Positions 36,601 through 45,383 are shown, counted from the stretch's first letter. The stretch: DNA of 64,000 nucleotides from Fimbriimonadia bacterium (GCA_039961735.1 JABRVX010000020.1:1-64000), one strand, 5' to 3'. Translations and numbers: made by a program. The notes: generated from the sequence alone by a model not told the origin.

Positions 36601-36888
36601 CAGTGTGAACTCGCGACGGTACCACGCCACTCCGTCGTAGTCCGGCCGCTCGATGCCGCTCAGTTTGCTCTCCCAGGGAAACGGCACCAGGATGGTGCGA
36701 TCGTACGGCCCACCGTTCGGTTCATACCACCGCTCGCTCAGCCCTTCGTCCTTCGGATCGAAACAAAACTGCCATGTGCCATTGAGTGTCTGCCACTGGG
36801 TCCGACCGAAGTCCGGACGTGGGTGCTCGGCTCTCGGGATGGCGAGGTCGCCACTCACTGATAGCGAGAGAATGATCGCCATTATCAC
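33661..36888 (-). CDS. Secreted GH2-family beta-glycosidase
   Basis: A 1075-residue enzyme with the GH2 plan: jelly-roll sugar-binding domain (about residues 25-200, LNGTWQF and TVWVNGKLVG), Ig-like domain, then TIM barrel. The acid/base is E419 in FNEEW and the nucleophile E515 in INNEYGY. The C-terminal 400 residues add Ig-like domains and a second jelly roll (FDDAEWSEGRSGFG... VYLHVHHDEDCIVFLNGVKV). GTG at 36888 fits GGAGG best; ATG at 36882 is the alternative. Either gives a short signal peptide. It lies 31 bp after the GH63-like gene in the same operon. Galactosidase, glucuronidase or mannosidase specificity cannot be chosen from sequence. Confidence 0.87.
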   Translation of the reverse strand: MIMAIILSLSVSGDLAIPRAEHPRPDFGRTQWQTLNGTWQFCFDPKDEGLSERWYEPNGGPYDRTILVPFPWESKLSGIERPDYDGVAWYRREFTLPKSWEGRRAHLCFGAVDWHATVWVNGKLVGTHEGGYSEFRFDVTDYLRSGHLNRLVVRVYDVTDTSTPIGKQIPSWYTSTSGIWQPVWLETTGPAWLSTLRMTPLADDKHAPTGVMQLDMRFGGDASRVTSVVVESKDKAFAPVTMPAKDGSATGELRVPSPRLWTPEQPNLYAVRIRLRDADGKDLDVVHTYFGVRTIAWERAPGKDYSQILLNGKPVFTNGALDQSFNPEGIYTAPSDTFMRRDIELAKAAGFNMLRIHIKAEEPRRLYWADKLGILIQADIPCFYEVTEAARRRFEQGMREQIERDYNHPSIYGWTVFNEEWGIWNLTRQTREHRVDWVERMFHLAKELDPTRLIQDNTGWSHLVTDLNSYHWYGRDVDGFRRHYQNVNDREIRAGSGWNYIADRKQRGEPFINNEYGYVSAGDGDGDWTWGTLAVTNAMRGHDRMCGLTYTELTDIEWEHNGVYNYDRSPKETGFEAWCPGMRVRDLFANDFVVLDVPAIKDVAPGENVSVPVALSHFSHRSLVGATIEWEATVLDSEGASSSVAKGVQAVTGGVQGSLTPQDDIRFGAPYRSGILTLATKLVTSDGVSLHRNYTQWLVGDPASLPRIQSEGGHSVTLRFRPEDWAQSEFSRSDSPDPPIADKHYGLGAGTLRYEIAVPKGLPIEKLESLRFVCEVASKAGREKVDWPERVNPQDYPQTDGTKYPSKVEVRINGVHLTTWQLPDDPADARGVLSHRAGVERGSYGYLMAARADARKLTEIRRLARESGKIEIELHVPEAVAGGVAVYGAKMGRYPMDPSLHLVFRDPIAPAVSDQSVATNRYVDRFRILSPSAPEGGAVWRYTTAKPADGWSEVRFDDAEWSEGRSGFGTRGTPGAVIGTVWDGAGIWLRRTFEHSGPMPEAVYLHVHHDEDCIVFLNGVKVFEGAGFLTAYRRVKLAPEAAAALREGRNLLAVTCRQTGGGQFIDVGLSAVVGR

Positions 36889-36919
36889 ACCATTCCTCCT
36901 AGGGTAGAGAAGTGGTCGG

Positions 36920-39900
36920 TCACTTGATGCTGACCCGTAGCTCGCCGAGGTCGGGTCGCGTAGCGACCAACTTTTCATCTAGATACACGCTGAGCCCCTT
37001 GACGGAGCCTGCGTAATGCCCATCGGGATCGAAGACGATAGACAAGTCACGTCCATGGTAGCGCACCCGATCCAGCCGAAAGTACTTCAGCCCGCATGGG
37101 ATGGGCTCGATGATCAGCGTATCCCCCTCCGAGGGTATTACACCTACCACATGGCGGACGATCAGGTCGTTGTAGGTGCTATGGAAGTAGTCATAGCACC
37201 CCCACCCAGCTCCCGTCTCACCATGGTAGTACTCCTGGATCATAGGTCGCTTCAGGTCGCCATCCTCGAAATGCAGCCGGATGAACCGCTCCAGGAAGCG
37301 ACGGTACACGTCCGGGTCCAGCCACTCCGACGATGGGTACTCACGGATACCGTTAGCGATCGCATTCGCGATTAGGCTGTTCGCGTGCGGCCAGGTCGGC
37401 CCGTTCCACATGCAACCGGTGTGAACGCCCCCTTTGGCAGGCCACTGTTCTTGCGCGGGGGTGTAAGCGGGGCACTTCTTCGACACCGTCGCCAAAGGAA
37501 ACGGGTTCCAGAAGTACTCCGGGTCGGCCAGGAACCGATATGCCCTGGAGAACTCCAGCGCCGGCGGCGCGAGCCCGAAAGCGAACGGATAGAACCCCAC
37601 GATCTCCTGGCACTTGGCCTCTGCATCGTCATGCTCGCGAATCGCATAGAACCACGCATCCGCCGAGTTCCACAGTTTGGCCAGCGCGGCCTTCTGCATG
37701 TCTTGTGCGATGCGGTCCATCTCGAGCGCTTCGTCGGGCTTCCGCAATGCGCGGTAGGCATCCGCCGTCGCGCGCGTGTTGCCGTAGTGATAGGCTACTA
37801 AGTCCGCTCGCTCCAGCTTCGCCTCGGGCTTGGAGTTGTCATAGTCGTTGAAGTGGAAGAAGGCAGGCTGCCACTCCATGCCCGTGGGCCAGTGGCTGGG
37901 TGGTGAGCACAGCTTGTCCTTGTCCGAGTCGAACTCGACGAAGTGCCCGCGAACATCGGCTGCCATCGCATCCACCGTCTCTTCCAAGAACTTCCGGTCC
38001 GGATGAACCTGATAAGCACCCCACATAGAGAAGGGTATCCAGTTCGTGTACCACCCACCCACCCAGTTCGTCCGAACCGACTGGAACACGCCGTTCGAAT
38101 TGGCGTTCTGCGTGTGATTGCGCGATTGTCCGAAGGCGTAGCGCGCATCTCGCAGCCACCGCACCTCGTCAATAATGTGCGGGCTGGAATAGGCGATTTG
38201 CGTGGGGTACCAACCTCCGTGCATGCCCTCGAAGAAGCAATCGTAGCGCAATCGTCCCGTGTTTGCCCGCGAAAGGCAGTGACGTGTAACGAACCACCGG
38301 TAGGCCCACAACTTCGTCATGTACGGATCGGAGCAGTCGAACGTGGGGCAGTTGTCGTCGAACCACTTCTGGTACTGCGCAACGTGCTTGGCCAAGGGAT
38401 CGGCCATGGCGAGCCACGCCGCCAGCCGTTTCTCTGCTACGTCCTGTGTCTCGGCGACTGCACAGCCTATCACGATGCGTTGGGTCTCGCCAGGTTTGAG
38501 GCGCACCGTTCGCTCGAGGCTGTCGACACCGCCCATCGCGAGCCCTGTACCTCCGCCGACCGCTTCCGACGGGACGTCGTGGAACCGGTGCGACCCGACC
38601 AGACGGTCCTTCGAACCCTGTGCTGTGGCAGCCTCCAGGGATACGGCGACCACGACCGGCGCGATGGGTGTGCCACCGTCTTGCAACACGATGGACTGCA
38701 GCAGTTTGTCCTCCGCGACGGGGAAGGAGAGATTGCGCAACGGAGACCACCACATCGCTTCTCGACCAGTGAGGAATACTGGGAACGACGTGTTGGTGCC
38801 GTCGCCATAGCGCAGCACTATGGTCATGTCCGCGTTTCCGGCCACTCCGGCCTGATCGCTGCGCACGAATCCGCCGACTCCGCCGAGCAGGTGAACGGCT
38901 CTCGCACCCCGGCCCTCCGCTACCGGAATCTCCACGCGGTCCGGACGGCGTGGCCCCCTATCACCGCGCAACACGATGATCGCGCGGCCCGAAGTGTCCC
39001 AAGGTGCCAGAGTGTCATACTCCACGCTGCCGATACGCATCTTCCCAGGGATGTACTGAATCTGCTCGCTCTGCTCTTGTGAGTATGCGGTATGAGGGAC
39101 ATTGGACGGATCGAACAGCCCCTCCGTCAGGTAGAAGCCGTCGAAGTTCGTGTTATTGGCCGCCCGAGTGGATTGGAAGCGAATAGCGTGCACTCCCGCG
39201 GACATGGTGGGCAGCCTCGCACGAAGCCAATAGTAGTGCTCATCGATCTCACCCCACCCACCGGTCTGCGGCGGATCGAGAGTACCGACCTCTTTGCCGT
39301 CGAGCAGCACGCGCCACGACCCCTCCCTGGCGTCCCCAGGGGAGTCGTGTCTTGCTACCCTTACTAAAATGCTAGGCCTTCGGAGTGCAGGTGTAGCGAA
39401 TGTGTACTGTACCCAGTGGTCGGCCTCTCCACCGAACCCACTGCCGAGCACGAGACCGCCAGAAGCGGATTCCTTGCGATCCTCGCCTCCGAAGCCTCGG
39501 ATCGCCGAGTACGCCTCCGCTTCCTGCCACAGGCGGAAGTAGGTGTCCTCTCCAGTGAACAACTCGCCATTTGGGTACGGATCGGCGTTGGCCACGCTGC
39601 GAATGCTAACTGGGCGATACACCGCACCCATGCGTGCGACTTGCCCAGCGATACCGCTGCGCAACCGAACATCGAGCGACTTCGGCTCGGCGGAGGTATT
39701 GGTCACCTCGACAACGTCCAGGAACACGTCATCGTCCGTGATCATCTTCCTCTCGCGAATCTGCATGTCCGATGCCCCCCAGCGAGTCTCCACATGACTG
39801 GGCCGCCAGGTGGTCTTCCGGTCTGAGGGATACAGAACCTCACCACCGATAGACAGATCGAGTGCCAGCGGGTCGAGGAGCCTCGAGGAATGCACGTAGC

Positions 39901-40072
39901 AAAAGTGGCCGCGCATACCAGGGGCGGGAGCCAAACGCTCCGTGAAGAGCCGGCGACCCGTAGAGCCCAGCGTGCCATACCGGTCACCATCTCGCTCCAG
40001 AACGGAGTCTATGTTCATCGTGTGCTGTGGGGCCAGGGTCTGCAGCAAGCAGGCTATCACCGCTATCGTCAT
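36920..40072 (-). CDS. Secreted GH63/GH37-like (alpha/alpha)6 hydrolase with inserted CBM-like domain
   Basis: A 1050-residue exported protein (leader TIAVIACLLQTLA). A beta-sandwich N-terminal domain is interrupted at about residues 190-310 by a segment resembling a CBM6/CBM35 sugar-binding module (WQEAEAYSAIRGFGGED ... GFYLTEG). The C-terminal half (about 570-1000) looks like an (alpha/alpha)6 barrel with the GH63/trehalase-type motif NGPTWPHANSLI near residue 890 and EYYHGETGAGWG near 970. The exact family and substrate are not certain. Its ATG overlaps the permease stop by four bases, so hydrolase and transporter are translationally coupled. Confidence 0.72.
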   Translation of the reverse strand: MTIAVIACLLQTLAPQHTMNIDSVLERDGDRYGTLGSTGRRLFTERLAPAPGMRGHFCYVHSSRLLDPLALDLSIGGEVLYPSDRKTTWRPSHVETRWGASDMQIRERKMITDDDVFLDVVEVTNTSAEPKSLDVRLRSGIAGQVARMGAVYRPVSIRSVANADPYPNGELFTGEDTYFRLWQEAEAYSAIRGFGGEDRKESASGGLVLGSGFGGEADHWVQYTFATPALRRPSILVRVARHDSPGDAREGSWRVLLDGKEVGTLDPPQTGGWGEIDEHYYWLRARLPTMSAGVHAIRFQSTRAANNTNFDGFYLTEGLFDPSNVPHTAYSQEQSEQIQYIPGKMRIGSVEYDTLAPWDTSGRAIIVLRGDRGPRRPDRVEIPVAEGRGARAVHLLGGVGGFVRSDQAGVAGNADMTIVLRYGDGTNTSFPVFLTGREAMWWSPLRNLSFPVAEDKLLQSIVLQDGGTPIAPVVVAVSLEAATAQGSKDRLVGSHRFHDVPSEAVGGGTGLAMGGVDSLERTVRLKPGETQRIVIGCAVAETQDVAEKRLAAWLAMADPLAKHVAQYQKWFDDNCPTFDCSDPYMTKLWAYRWFVTRHCLSRANTGRLRYDCFFEGMHGGWYPTQIAYSSPHIIDEVRWLRDARYAFGQSRNHTQNANSNGVFQSVRTNWVGGWYTNWIPFSMWGAYQVHPDRKFLEETVDAMAADVRGHFVEFDSDKDKLCSPPSHWPTGMEWQPAFFHFNDYDNSKPEAKLERADLVAYHYGNTRATADAYRALRKPDEALEMDRIAQDMQKAALAKLWNSADAWFYAIREHDDAEAKCQEIVGFYPFAFGLAPPALEFSRAYRFLADPEYFWNPFPLATVSKKCPAYTPAQEQWPAKGGVHTGCMWNGPTWPHANSLIANAIANGIREYPSSEWLDPDVYRRFLERFIRLHFEDGDLKRPMIQEYYHGETGAGWGCYDYFHSTYNDLIVRHVVGVIPSEGDTLIIEPIPCGLKYFRLDRVRYHGRDLSIVFDPDGHYAGSVKGLSVYLDEKLVATRPDLGELRVSIK

Positions 40073-41070
40073 ATCTTCTCCTCCACGCTCGCTTCTCGTC
40101 GCGTTCTCCTTGCCGCGGCGTACCGCTTGACGAGCTCGTCGACGACCACTCCCACGAGTATGACTGCGCCGATGACCGCGAACTCGAGTTGTGTCGCAAT
40201 ACCTAACACGTTGATCGCGTTGTAGAGCACGCGCAGAATCGCTGCGCCTATCACCACGCCCAGAATCGTGCCATCACCGCCCCGAAGACTGCAGCCACCT
40301 AGGACTGCGGCGGCGATCGCATACAACTCATAGAAGTTGCCGTGTCCCGCAGGTTGCACGGCGTTCACGTCCAGCGCGAAAAGTACTCCAGCAAACCCGG
40401 CGAGCAACGCAGACACCACGTACGCCAGCAAAATGAGCCGCCCCGTGTTGATGCCGCTGAACCGAGCGGCCTGCTCGTTCCGGCCGAGAGCTAACAAGTG
40501 TCTTCCGTATACGGAGCGATGCAGGAAGACTCCCGCGATGATGGCAATCGCCAGGAGCAGAAGGAACGGCATGGGAACTGCGACTACGTCACCCCCAGGA
40601 CCGGGAAATGAGATTGGGGTCCCCTTCACCAGGTATTTGAGCTCCGTATGGCCGACCCCGAAACCTTGCGTCGCGTCCTTCGTCACGTAGCGCGCTGCAC
40701 CGCGATAAATCAGCAGGCCGCAAAGAGTGACGATGAACGGTTGAAGCCGCATCTTCGTAACCAATAGGCCATGTGCTACCCCGATCAGCACGGAGAGTCC
40801 TAGGACTACCAGCAGGCCAACACCCACGGACACTCCCGACGCAAGCATCATCGCGAGCAGGGAACCTACCAGTCCGACGATCGAACCGACGGACAGGTCT
40901 ATGCCCCCGGTGATGATCACCATGGCTTCGCCGATGCTGAGGATGCCGAATAGCCCCGTCCATCGCGCGATGTTGCCGATGTTGTATGCGCTCAGGAAGC
41001 GTGGGTCCAGGATGGATGTCAGCACAACCACCGCGACGAGCAGAGCGAGAATGCCTCGAACCTTCTTCAC
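40069..41070 (-). CDS. Sugar ABC transporter permease (RbsC/CUT2 type)
   Basis: A 333-residue inner-membrane permease with eight to ten hydrophobic segments. Family segments are GEAMVIITGGIDLSVGSIVGLVGSLLAM (residues about 45-75), GRHLLALGRNEQAARFSGINTGRL (about 190-213) and AIAAAVLGGCSLRGGDGTILGVVIGA near 260, where GG-x-x-x-x-GG-x-G contacts the ATPase. The GTG start overlaps the ATPase stop by four bases. As part of the CUT2 class it imports monosaccharides or small glycosides; ligand unknown. Confidence 0.93.
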   Translation of the reverse strand: MKKVRGILALLVAVVVLTSILDPRFLSAYNIGNIARWTGLFGILSIGEAMVIITGGIDLSVGSIVGLVGSLLAMMLASGVSVGVGLLVVLGLSVLIGVAHGLLVTKMRLQPFIVTLCGLLIYRGAARYVTKDATQGFGVGHTELKYLVKGTPISFPGPGGDVVAVPMPFLLLLAIAIIAGVFLHRSVYGRHLLALGRNEQAARFSGINTGRLILLAYVVSALLAGFAGVLFALDVNAVQPAGHGNFYELYAIAAAVLGGCSLRGGDGTILGVVIGAAILRVLYNAINVLGIATQLEFAVIGAVILVGVVVDELVKRYAAARRTRREASVEEKI

Positions 41071-42572
41071 GTCGCTCGACCTCCGGTAGCCAGTGACATG
41101 ATCGCTTCTTCGGTGATCGACTCGCCCTGCAGTTCGCCCGCGATTGTCCCCTCGTGCATAACTACCACTCGATCACACACACCTATCAGCTCCTGCATCT
41201 CGCTCGAGATCATCAGAGTCGCCACGCCAGAAACGGCCAGTCGCTCGATGAGTCGATAGATCTCCTCCTTCGCACCGACGTCAACGCCGCGCGTGGGTTC
41301 GTCGAGCAGCAGCGCCTTCGGTTGCAGGACCAGCCACTTCGCCAGTACCACCTTCTGCTGATTGCCACCAGAGAGGTACTGCGTCTCTTGTTCGATGCTG
41401 GGGGTGCGGATGTCCAGTTCGCGTACCATGCGCTCAGCGAGCTCAGTCTCTATCGAGGTGCGAACCAGACCGGCTCGTTGCCACCTACGCAGCCCGGCGA
41501 GGGTCACGTTCTCCCTGACCGCCATCTCCAGGATCAGGCCTTGAGACTTTCGATCCTCCGGCACGAGGGCGAGCCCGGCCCTGATTGATTGGAAGGGAGA
41601 GTGGCCGTGCAGGACCATGTCATCCACGCGAACCGTCCCGGCTGCCACGGGGTCTATGCCGAAGATCGCTCGGGCCAGCTCCGTCCGACCCGCTCCGACG
41701 AGGCCCGCCACTCCGACTACCTCGCCCGCACACACGCTCAACGAAAGGGCGGGACCTGGTCTGGTCTGCAGTCGAAGGCCATCTACCTCAAGCACGGGTC
41801 GACTCGTACCGTGAGAGGTACGCCCGTAGAATTGGGATATATCACGCCCGACCATTAGGCGTACCATGTTTTCGTGGGTGATGTCGGTGCCTGTCAGTTC
41901 GCCTGCATTGCGCCCATCGCGCAGAACGACGACCCGATCGGCAACACGCGTGACTTCTCGCAGTCGGTGCGAGATGTAGATGACACTAACACCCTGACCG
42001 CGCAGGTCGGCGATCACCGCGAACAGCCGCTCGGTCTCCGTCTCTGTCAGACTGCTGGTCGGCTCATCCATGATGAGGATGCGTGCATCGGTGGACAGCG
42101 CCTTCGCAATCTCTACCATCTGCTGTTTGCCTATGGGCAGATCGGAGACGGTGGCCTCGGGTGAGCAATCGAGCCCGAGTCGATCCAGTAGCGCGCAAGT
42201 CTGCACTGCCATCCGCCTACGATCCGCAATGCCGAGGCGGCGCGGCTCGCGTCCAAGGAACACGTTGCCCGCAACGTCCAAGTTGTCGGCGAGGTTCAGC
42301 TCTTGATGGATCAGTGCGATGCCCAATGCCGTCGCTTCGCTTACACTACCGATCGCCACCGGCTGTCCGTCCAATAGGATGGCTCCCGAGTCGGCCGGTT
42401 GTTCGCCCGCCAGGATCTTCATCAATGTGCTCTTGCCCGCGCCGTTCTCACCGATTACGGCGAGTACCTCTCCGTGACCCAGCTTCAAGGACACGTCCGA
42501 CAGGGCCACCACGCCGGGAAATCGTTTGGTGATCTTGCAGACCTCGAGTAGCGGAGGAGACTCGGGAGTCAC
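41067..42572 (-). CDS. Sugar ABC transporter ATPase with two nucleotide-binding domains (RbsA type)
   Basis: A 501-residue double ATPase as in RbsA/MglA. The first half has Walker A GENGAGKSTLMK (about residue 40), DLPIGKQQMVEIAKAL as signature, and ILIMDEPTSSLTETE. The second half has the usual degenerate Walker A (GLVGAGRTELARAIFG), the signature LSGGNQQKVVLAKWL and LLLDEPTRGVDVGAK. The GTG start lies 11 bases after the binding-protein stop. It powers uptake of the sugar caught by the adjacent, apparently permuted binding protein. Confidence 0.94.
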   Translation of the reverse strand: MTPESPPLLEVCKITKRFPGVVALSDVSLKLGHGEVLAVIGENGAGKSTLMKILAGEQPADSGAILLDGQPVAIGSVSEATALGIALIHQELNLADNLDVAGNVFLGREPRRLGIADRRRMAVQTCALLDRLGLDCSPEATVSDLPIGKQQMVEIAKALSTDARILIMDEPTSSLTETETERLFAVIADLRGQGVSVIYISHRLREVTRVADRVVVLRDGRNAGELTGTDITHENMVRLMVGRDISQFYGRTSHGTSRPVLEVDGLRLQTRPGPALSLSVCAGEVVGVAGLVGAGRTELARAIFGIDPVAAGTVRVDDMVLHGHSPFQSIRAGLALVPEDRKSQGLILEMAVRENVTLAGLRRWQRAGLVRTSIETELAERMVRELDIRTPSIEQETQYLSGGNQQKVVLAKWLVLQPKALLLDEPTRGVDVGAKEEIYRLIERLAVSGVATLMISSEMQELIGVCDRVVVMHEGTIAGELQGESITEEAIMSLATGGRAT

Positions 42573-42583
42573 AGAAGCAGTCG

Positions 42584-43657
42584 CTACCCTCCGAGAGCCT
42601 TCACTTCGTCGGGTATTGGGGCACCCTTAAGCTCGTCAATAATGCCTTGCCTCCGCTCCTTGGCATTCTGCGCGTCAATCCTTCCGACGAAAAGCATGAT
42701 CTTTCCTCCGTTGGGCAATACCTCTTTGATCAGCTTGCCCGCCTCGCGGCCTGCCAAGTAGTTATGGGTCCCTATGTAGCACAGGCGATTGCTCTTGGGT
42801 GCGTCACTGTCGTGACAAATCACGTTCATCACTTCGCACGCGCGGTTGATCATCTCCACCTGGTTCTCCGGATCGTTCGGGCTGATGGCCATGCCACTGA
42901 CACGCTTCGCGATCAGCGCCTCGACCATCCGCTGCTGGTCCGCAACACCTTCGGCGGGGGTGAGAAACTCCACGCCGATGCCAAGCTCTGCCTCCGCTTT
43001 CCGAACGCCCGCATGCGCGATCTTCCAGAAGTCCGAGGGGTTGTTGGTGACGAAGGCGAGCTTGATCTTCCCGTCGCCCGGCGGAGCAGGCCTATCCGCT
43101 TCCGCGCGCAGCTTCTTCAGGTTGTCCCGGAAGGCCTGAGCGTTGTCCTTTCGGATCACCTGCACCGGCACGATGATGTTCTTGCTCGGTGGAATGACCG
43201 ACTTGTCACCCTGTGCCAGGGCCGCAAGTACCTTGACCGACCGATAACCAAACTCGAACGGCTGCTGCACCACGGTCGCGTGGATGTGCCCGTCCAGCAC
43301 GCCCTGCAGCGTGTCGTCCTCTTCGTCGAAGCACACGATGGGCACCTTGCCACCGAGCCCAGCGTCTTTGACCGCCGAAAGGATCGCAGGCCCGTTGTAG
43401 CTCCATAGCCCGACCAAGCAGCCGATGTCCTTGTGGCTGGCCAGCGTGTCTTCCACGTTCTGCTTTGCCCGGGCACGGTCGGTGAGGTCCGTGCGTGTCC
43501 CCAGAATGGTGATGTTGCCGGCTTGGATCACCTGCATCGCGTCGTCTTGGTCGCCGCCCGGTTGCTGAGTCGTGCCCGTGTCGCCTGCCGGCTTTGCACA
43601 CCCAGCGCCGATGGCGATAACGAGCACCAGAAGCCCAAACCACGAAATCCTTCTCAT
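42584..43657 (-). CDS. Circularly permuted sugar-binding lipoprotein (RbsB-like)
   Basis: A 357-residue lipoprotein with lipidated C20 in GAGC and a Gly/Gln-rich linker to about residue 47. The next part, residues 48-187, reads like the C-terminal half of an RbsB-type protein (ILGTRTDLTDRARAKQNVED, LVGLWSYNGPAIL, IVCFDEEDDTLQGV, TVVQQPFEFGYRSV). After a linker (RAEADRPAPPGDG), residues 197-357 read like the N-terminal half (KIKLAFVTNNPSDFWKIA, GMAISPNDPENQ, HDSDAPKSNRLCYIGT, GKIMLFVGRIDAQNAKERRQ). The order is thus reversed relative to the family, with new ends inside the C-lobe. The gene opens the operon, is uninterrupted and has GGAG nine bases before its ATG. Confidence 0.85.
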   Translation of the reverse strand: MRRISWFGLLVLVIAIGAGCAKPAGDTGTTQQPGGDQDDAMQVIQAGNITILGTRTDLTDRARAKQNVEDTLASHKDIGCLVGLWSYNGPAILSAVKDAGLGGKVPIVCFDEEDDTLQGVLDGHIHATVVQQPFEFGYRSVKVLAALAQGDKSVIPPSKNIIVPVQVIRKDNAQAFRDNLKKLRAEADRPAPPGDGKIKLAFVTNNPSDFWKIAHAGVRKAEAELGIGVEFLTPAEGVADQQRMVEALIAKRVSGMAISPNDPENQVEMINRACEVMNVICHDSDAPKSNRLCYIGTHNYLAGREAGKLIKEVLPNGGKIMLFVGRIDAQNAKERRQGIIDELKGAPIPDEVKALGG

Positions 43658-43783
43658 CCGTGCACACTCCTTCGCCGGCGCACTGACGTCGCTGCGCCGA
43701 CCTCTCGATTCGCCGGCCCGCTATTTGGGTCCTTGCGCGTGCGGGGCAAACCGGTCCGGCAGTTAGGGGCTACAATTGTCGTC

Positions 43784-45340
43784 ATGACAGGTCTCATCGA
43801 GCGCCGCGTGTTCCCAGTTCTGTTCCTGCTGCTCGCGTTCACACTCCAGGGCTTGGCGCAAGCCACCGCAGCCGGTTTCGTGTTCCACGATCGCAATGGC
43901 AACGGCAGGCGCGATGCAGGCGAGGAGGGCCTCGCAGGCATCGTCGTATCCAACCAGCGCGAAGTGGTGAAAACGGACAGGAGCGGGGCTTGGAAGCTCC
44001 CGGCTGCCGACGACACCACGTTTTTCGTCGTCAAGCCGAGCGGCTGGGCTACCCCTACCGACGAGAACGGAGTGCCGCGCTTCTACTACACGCACAAGCC
44101 GAACGGCTCCACGAAGTCTCGCTACCCAGGCGTGTCACCGACAGGCCCTCTCCCGCGCTCGATAGACTTCCCCCTGCGTCCTCGCAAGGAGAGCGACCAA
44201 TTCAAGGTGATTCTGTTTGCTGATACACAACCACTCTCCGAGACTGAAGTAGGATACGTGGCGAACGACGTGGTAGCGGAACTGGTCGGCACGGATGCGG
44301 CGTTCGGAGTGACACTCGGAGACATCGTCTTCGATAGGCTGAATCTTCTTACGCCCGTCGTTCAGGCCATAGGGCGAGTCGGCATTCCATGGTACTACGT
44401 CATCGGCAATCACGACACGAACCAGGATGCCAACGAGGACAAGTACTCGGACGAGACGTTCGAGCGGCTATTCGGCCCTAATTACTATTCCTTCGACTAT
44501 GGTCGCACGCACTTCTTGGTTCTGGATGACATTAACTGGGTGGGGTCGCAGAACGGGTACTACAAGGCCGGGCTCGGGGCTGAGCAGGTCGCCTGGATCG
44601 AGCGAGACCTTGCGATGGTGCCCAAAGACCGAGTCGTCGTGGTGCTTATGCACATCCCGATCACTTCACTGCCTGAAGCGGAGCGCATCCAACTCTTCCG
44701 AGTGCTTCAGGAGAGACCCAAGGTATGGTCATTCTCAGGACATGAGCACTATGCCGAGCACCGTTTCATCGGCGAGAGCCTAGGATGGCGAGGCAAAGAA
44801 CCCCATCACCACGTCGTGTGCGCCACGGTGTCGGGTTCCTGGTGGAGCGGCGTTCCAGACATCACCGGCATCCCGCACACGACGATGCGAGACGGCGCAC
44901 CCAATGGCTATTCGATCCTGCACGTCGCCAGAGATAGCGTCTCCCTCGATTTCAAGGCGGCGCGGCGCCCCGCAGCCTACCAAATGCACATCCAACTTCC
45001 AGAAAGCGTGGCGCTGGCCGATGCGGCAGGTACGAACGTGTACGTCAACGTGTTCAACGGCTCCGAGCGCTGCGTGGTGGAGATGCGATGCGGCGGTGGG
45101 GAGTGGGTCAAGCTGGAGAAGGCCCTGTTGGAGGACCCCGCTTACGTTGCCGCTGTCGAGGCCGAGGCGGCGATTCAGGGCCTGACGTTCAAGAAACTGC
45201 CGCGTCCAATGAAGTCCCCGCACCTGTGGGTAGGGAAGCTGCCTGCGGGCCTGAAGAGGGGTATGAACTTCGTGGACGTGCGGGTCACGAACGTGTACGG
45301 GCGGCGCTACGAAGCTACCCGAGCAATCCGCCTCGACTAA
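43784..45340 (+). CDS. Secreted calcineurin-like metallophosphoesterase with N-terminal CNA-B-like domain
   Basis: A 518-residue exported protein. After the leader (LFLLLAFTLQGLAQA) comes a CNA-B/SdrD-type domain (GFVFHDRNGNGRRDAGEEGLAG, residues about 30-130). The metallophosphoesterase core follows, with ADTQ near 145, GDIVFD near 180, GNHDTN near 207, HIPI near 290 and GHEHYAEH near 320. A C-terminal beta domain completes the three-part architecture also seen in Bacteroidetes proteins. The two-metal ligands appear intact, so it is likely an active phosphatase or phosphodiesterase. The ATG at 43784 has only a weak ribosome site. It diverges from the sugar operon. Confidence 0.85.
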   Translation: MTGLIERRVFPVLFLLLAFTLQGLAQATAAGFVFHDRNGNGRRDAGEEGLAGIVVSNQREVVKTDRSGAWKLPAADDTTFFVVKPSGWATPTDENGVPRFYYTHKPNGSTKSRYPGVSPTGPLPRSIDFPLRPRKESDQFKVILFADTQPLSETEVGYVANDVVAELVGTDAAFGVTLGDIVFDRLNLLTPVVQAIGRVGIPWYYVIGNHDTNQDANEDKYSDETFERLFGPNYYSFDYGRTHFLVLDDINWVGSQNGYYKAGLGAEQVAWIERDLAMVPKDRVVVVLMHIPITSLPEAERIQLFRVLQERPKVWSFSGHEHYAEHRFIGESLGWRGKEPHHHVVCATVSGSWWSGVPDITGIPHTTMRDGAPNGYSILHVARDSVSLDFKAARRPAAYQMHIQLPESVALADAAGTNVYVNVFNGSERCVVEMRCGGGEWVKLEKALLEDPAYVAAVEAEAAIQGLTFKKLPRPMKSPHLWVGKLPAGLKRGMNFVDVRVTNVYGRRYEATRAIRLD

Positions 45341-45383
45341 CCGGCATCTCGGGAGAATCCTGGGCGCTACCAAGCGTATTTGC

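Noticed and set aside
42584-43657. Frameshift or broken gene as explanation for the odd order in the binding protein
   Set aside because: The frame is continuous, has its own lipoprotein signal, linker and stop, and both halves keep their conserved motifs. Rearrangement by assembly error cannot be fully excluded without reads.
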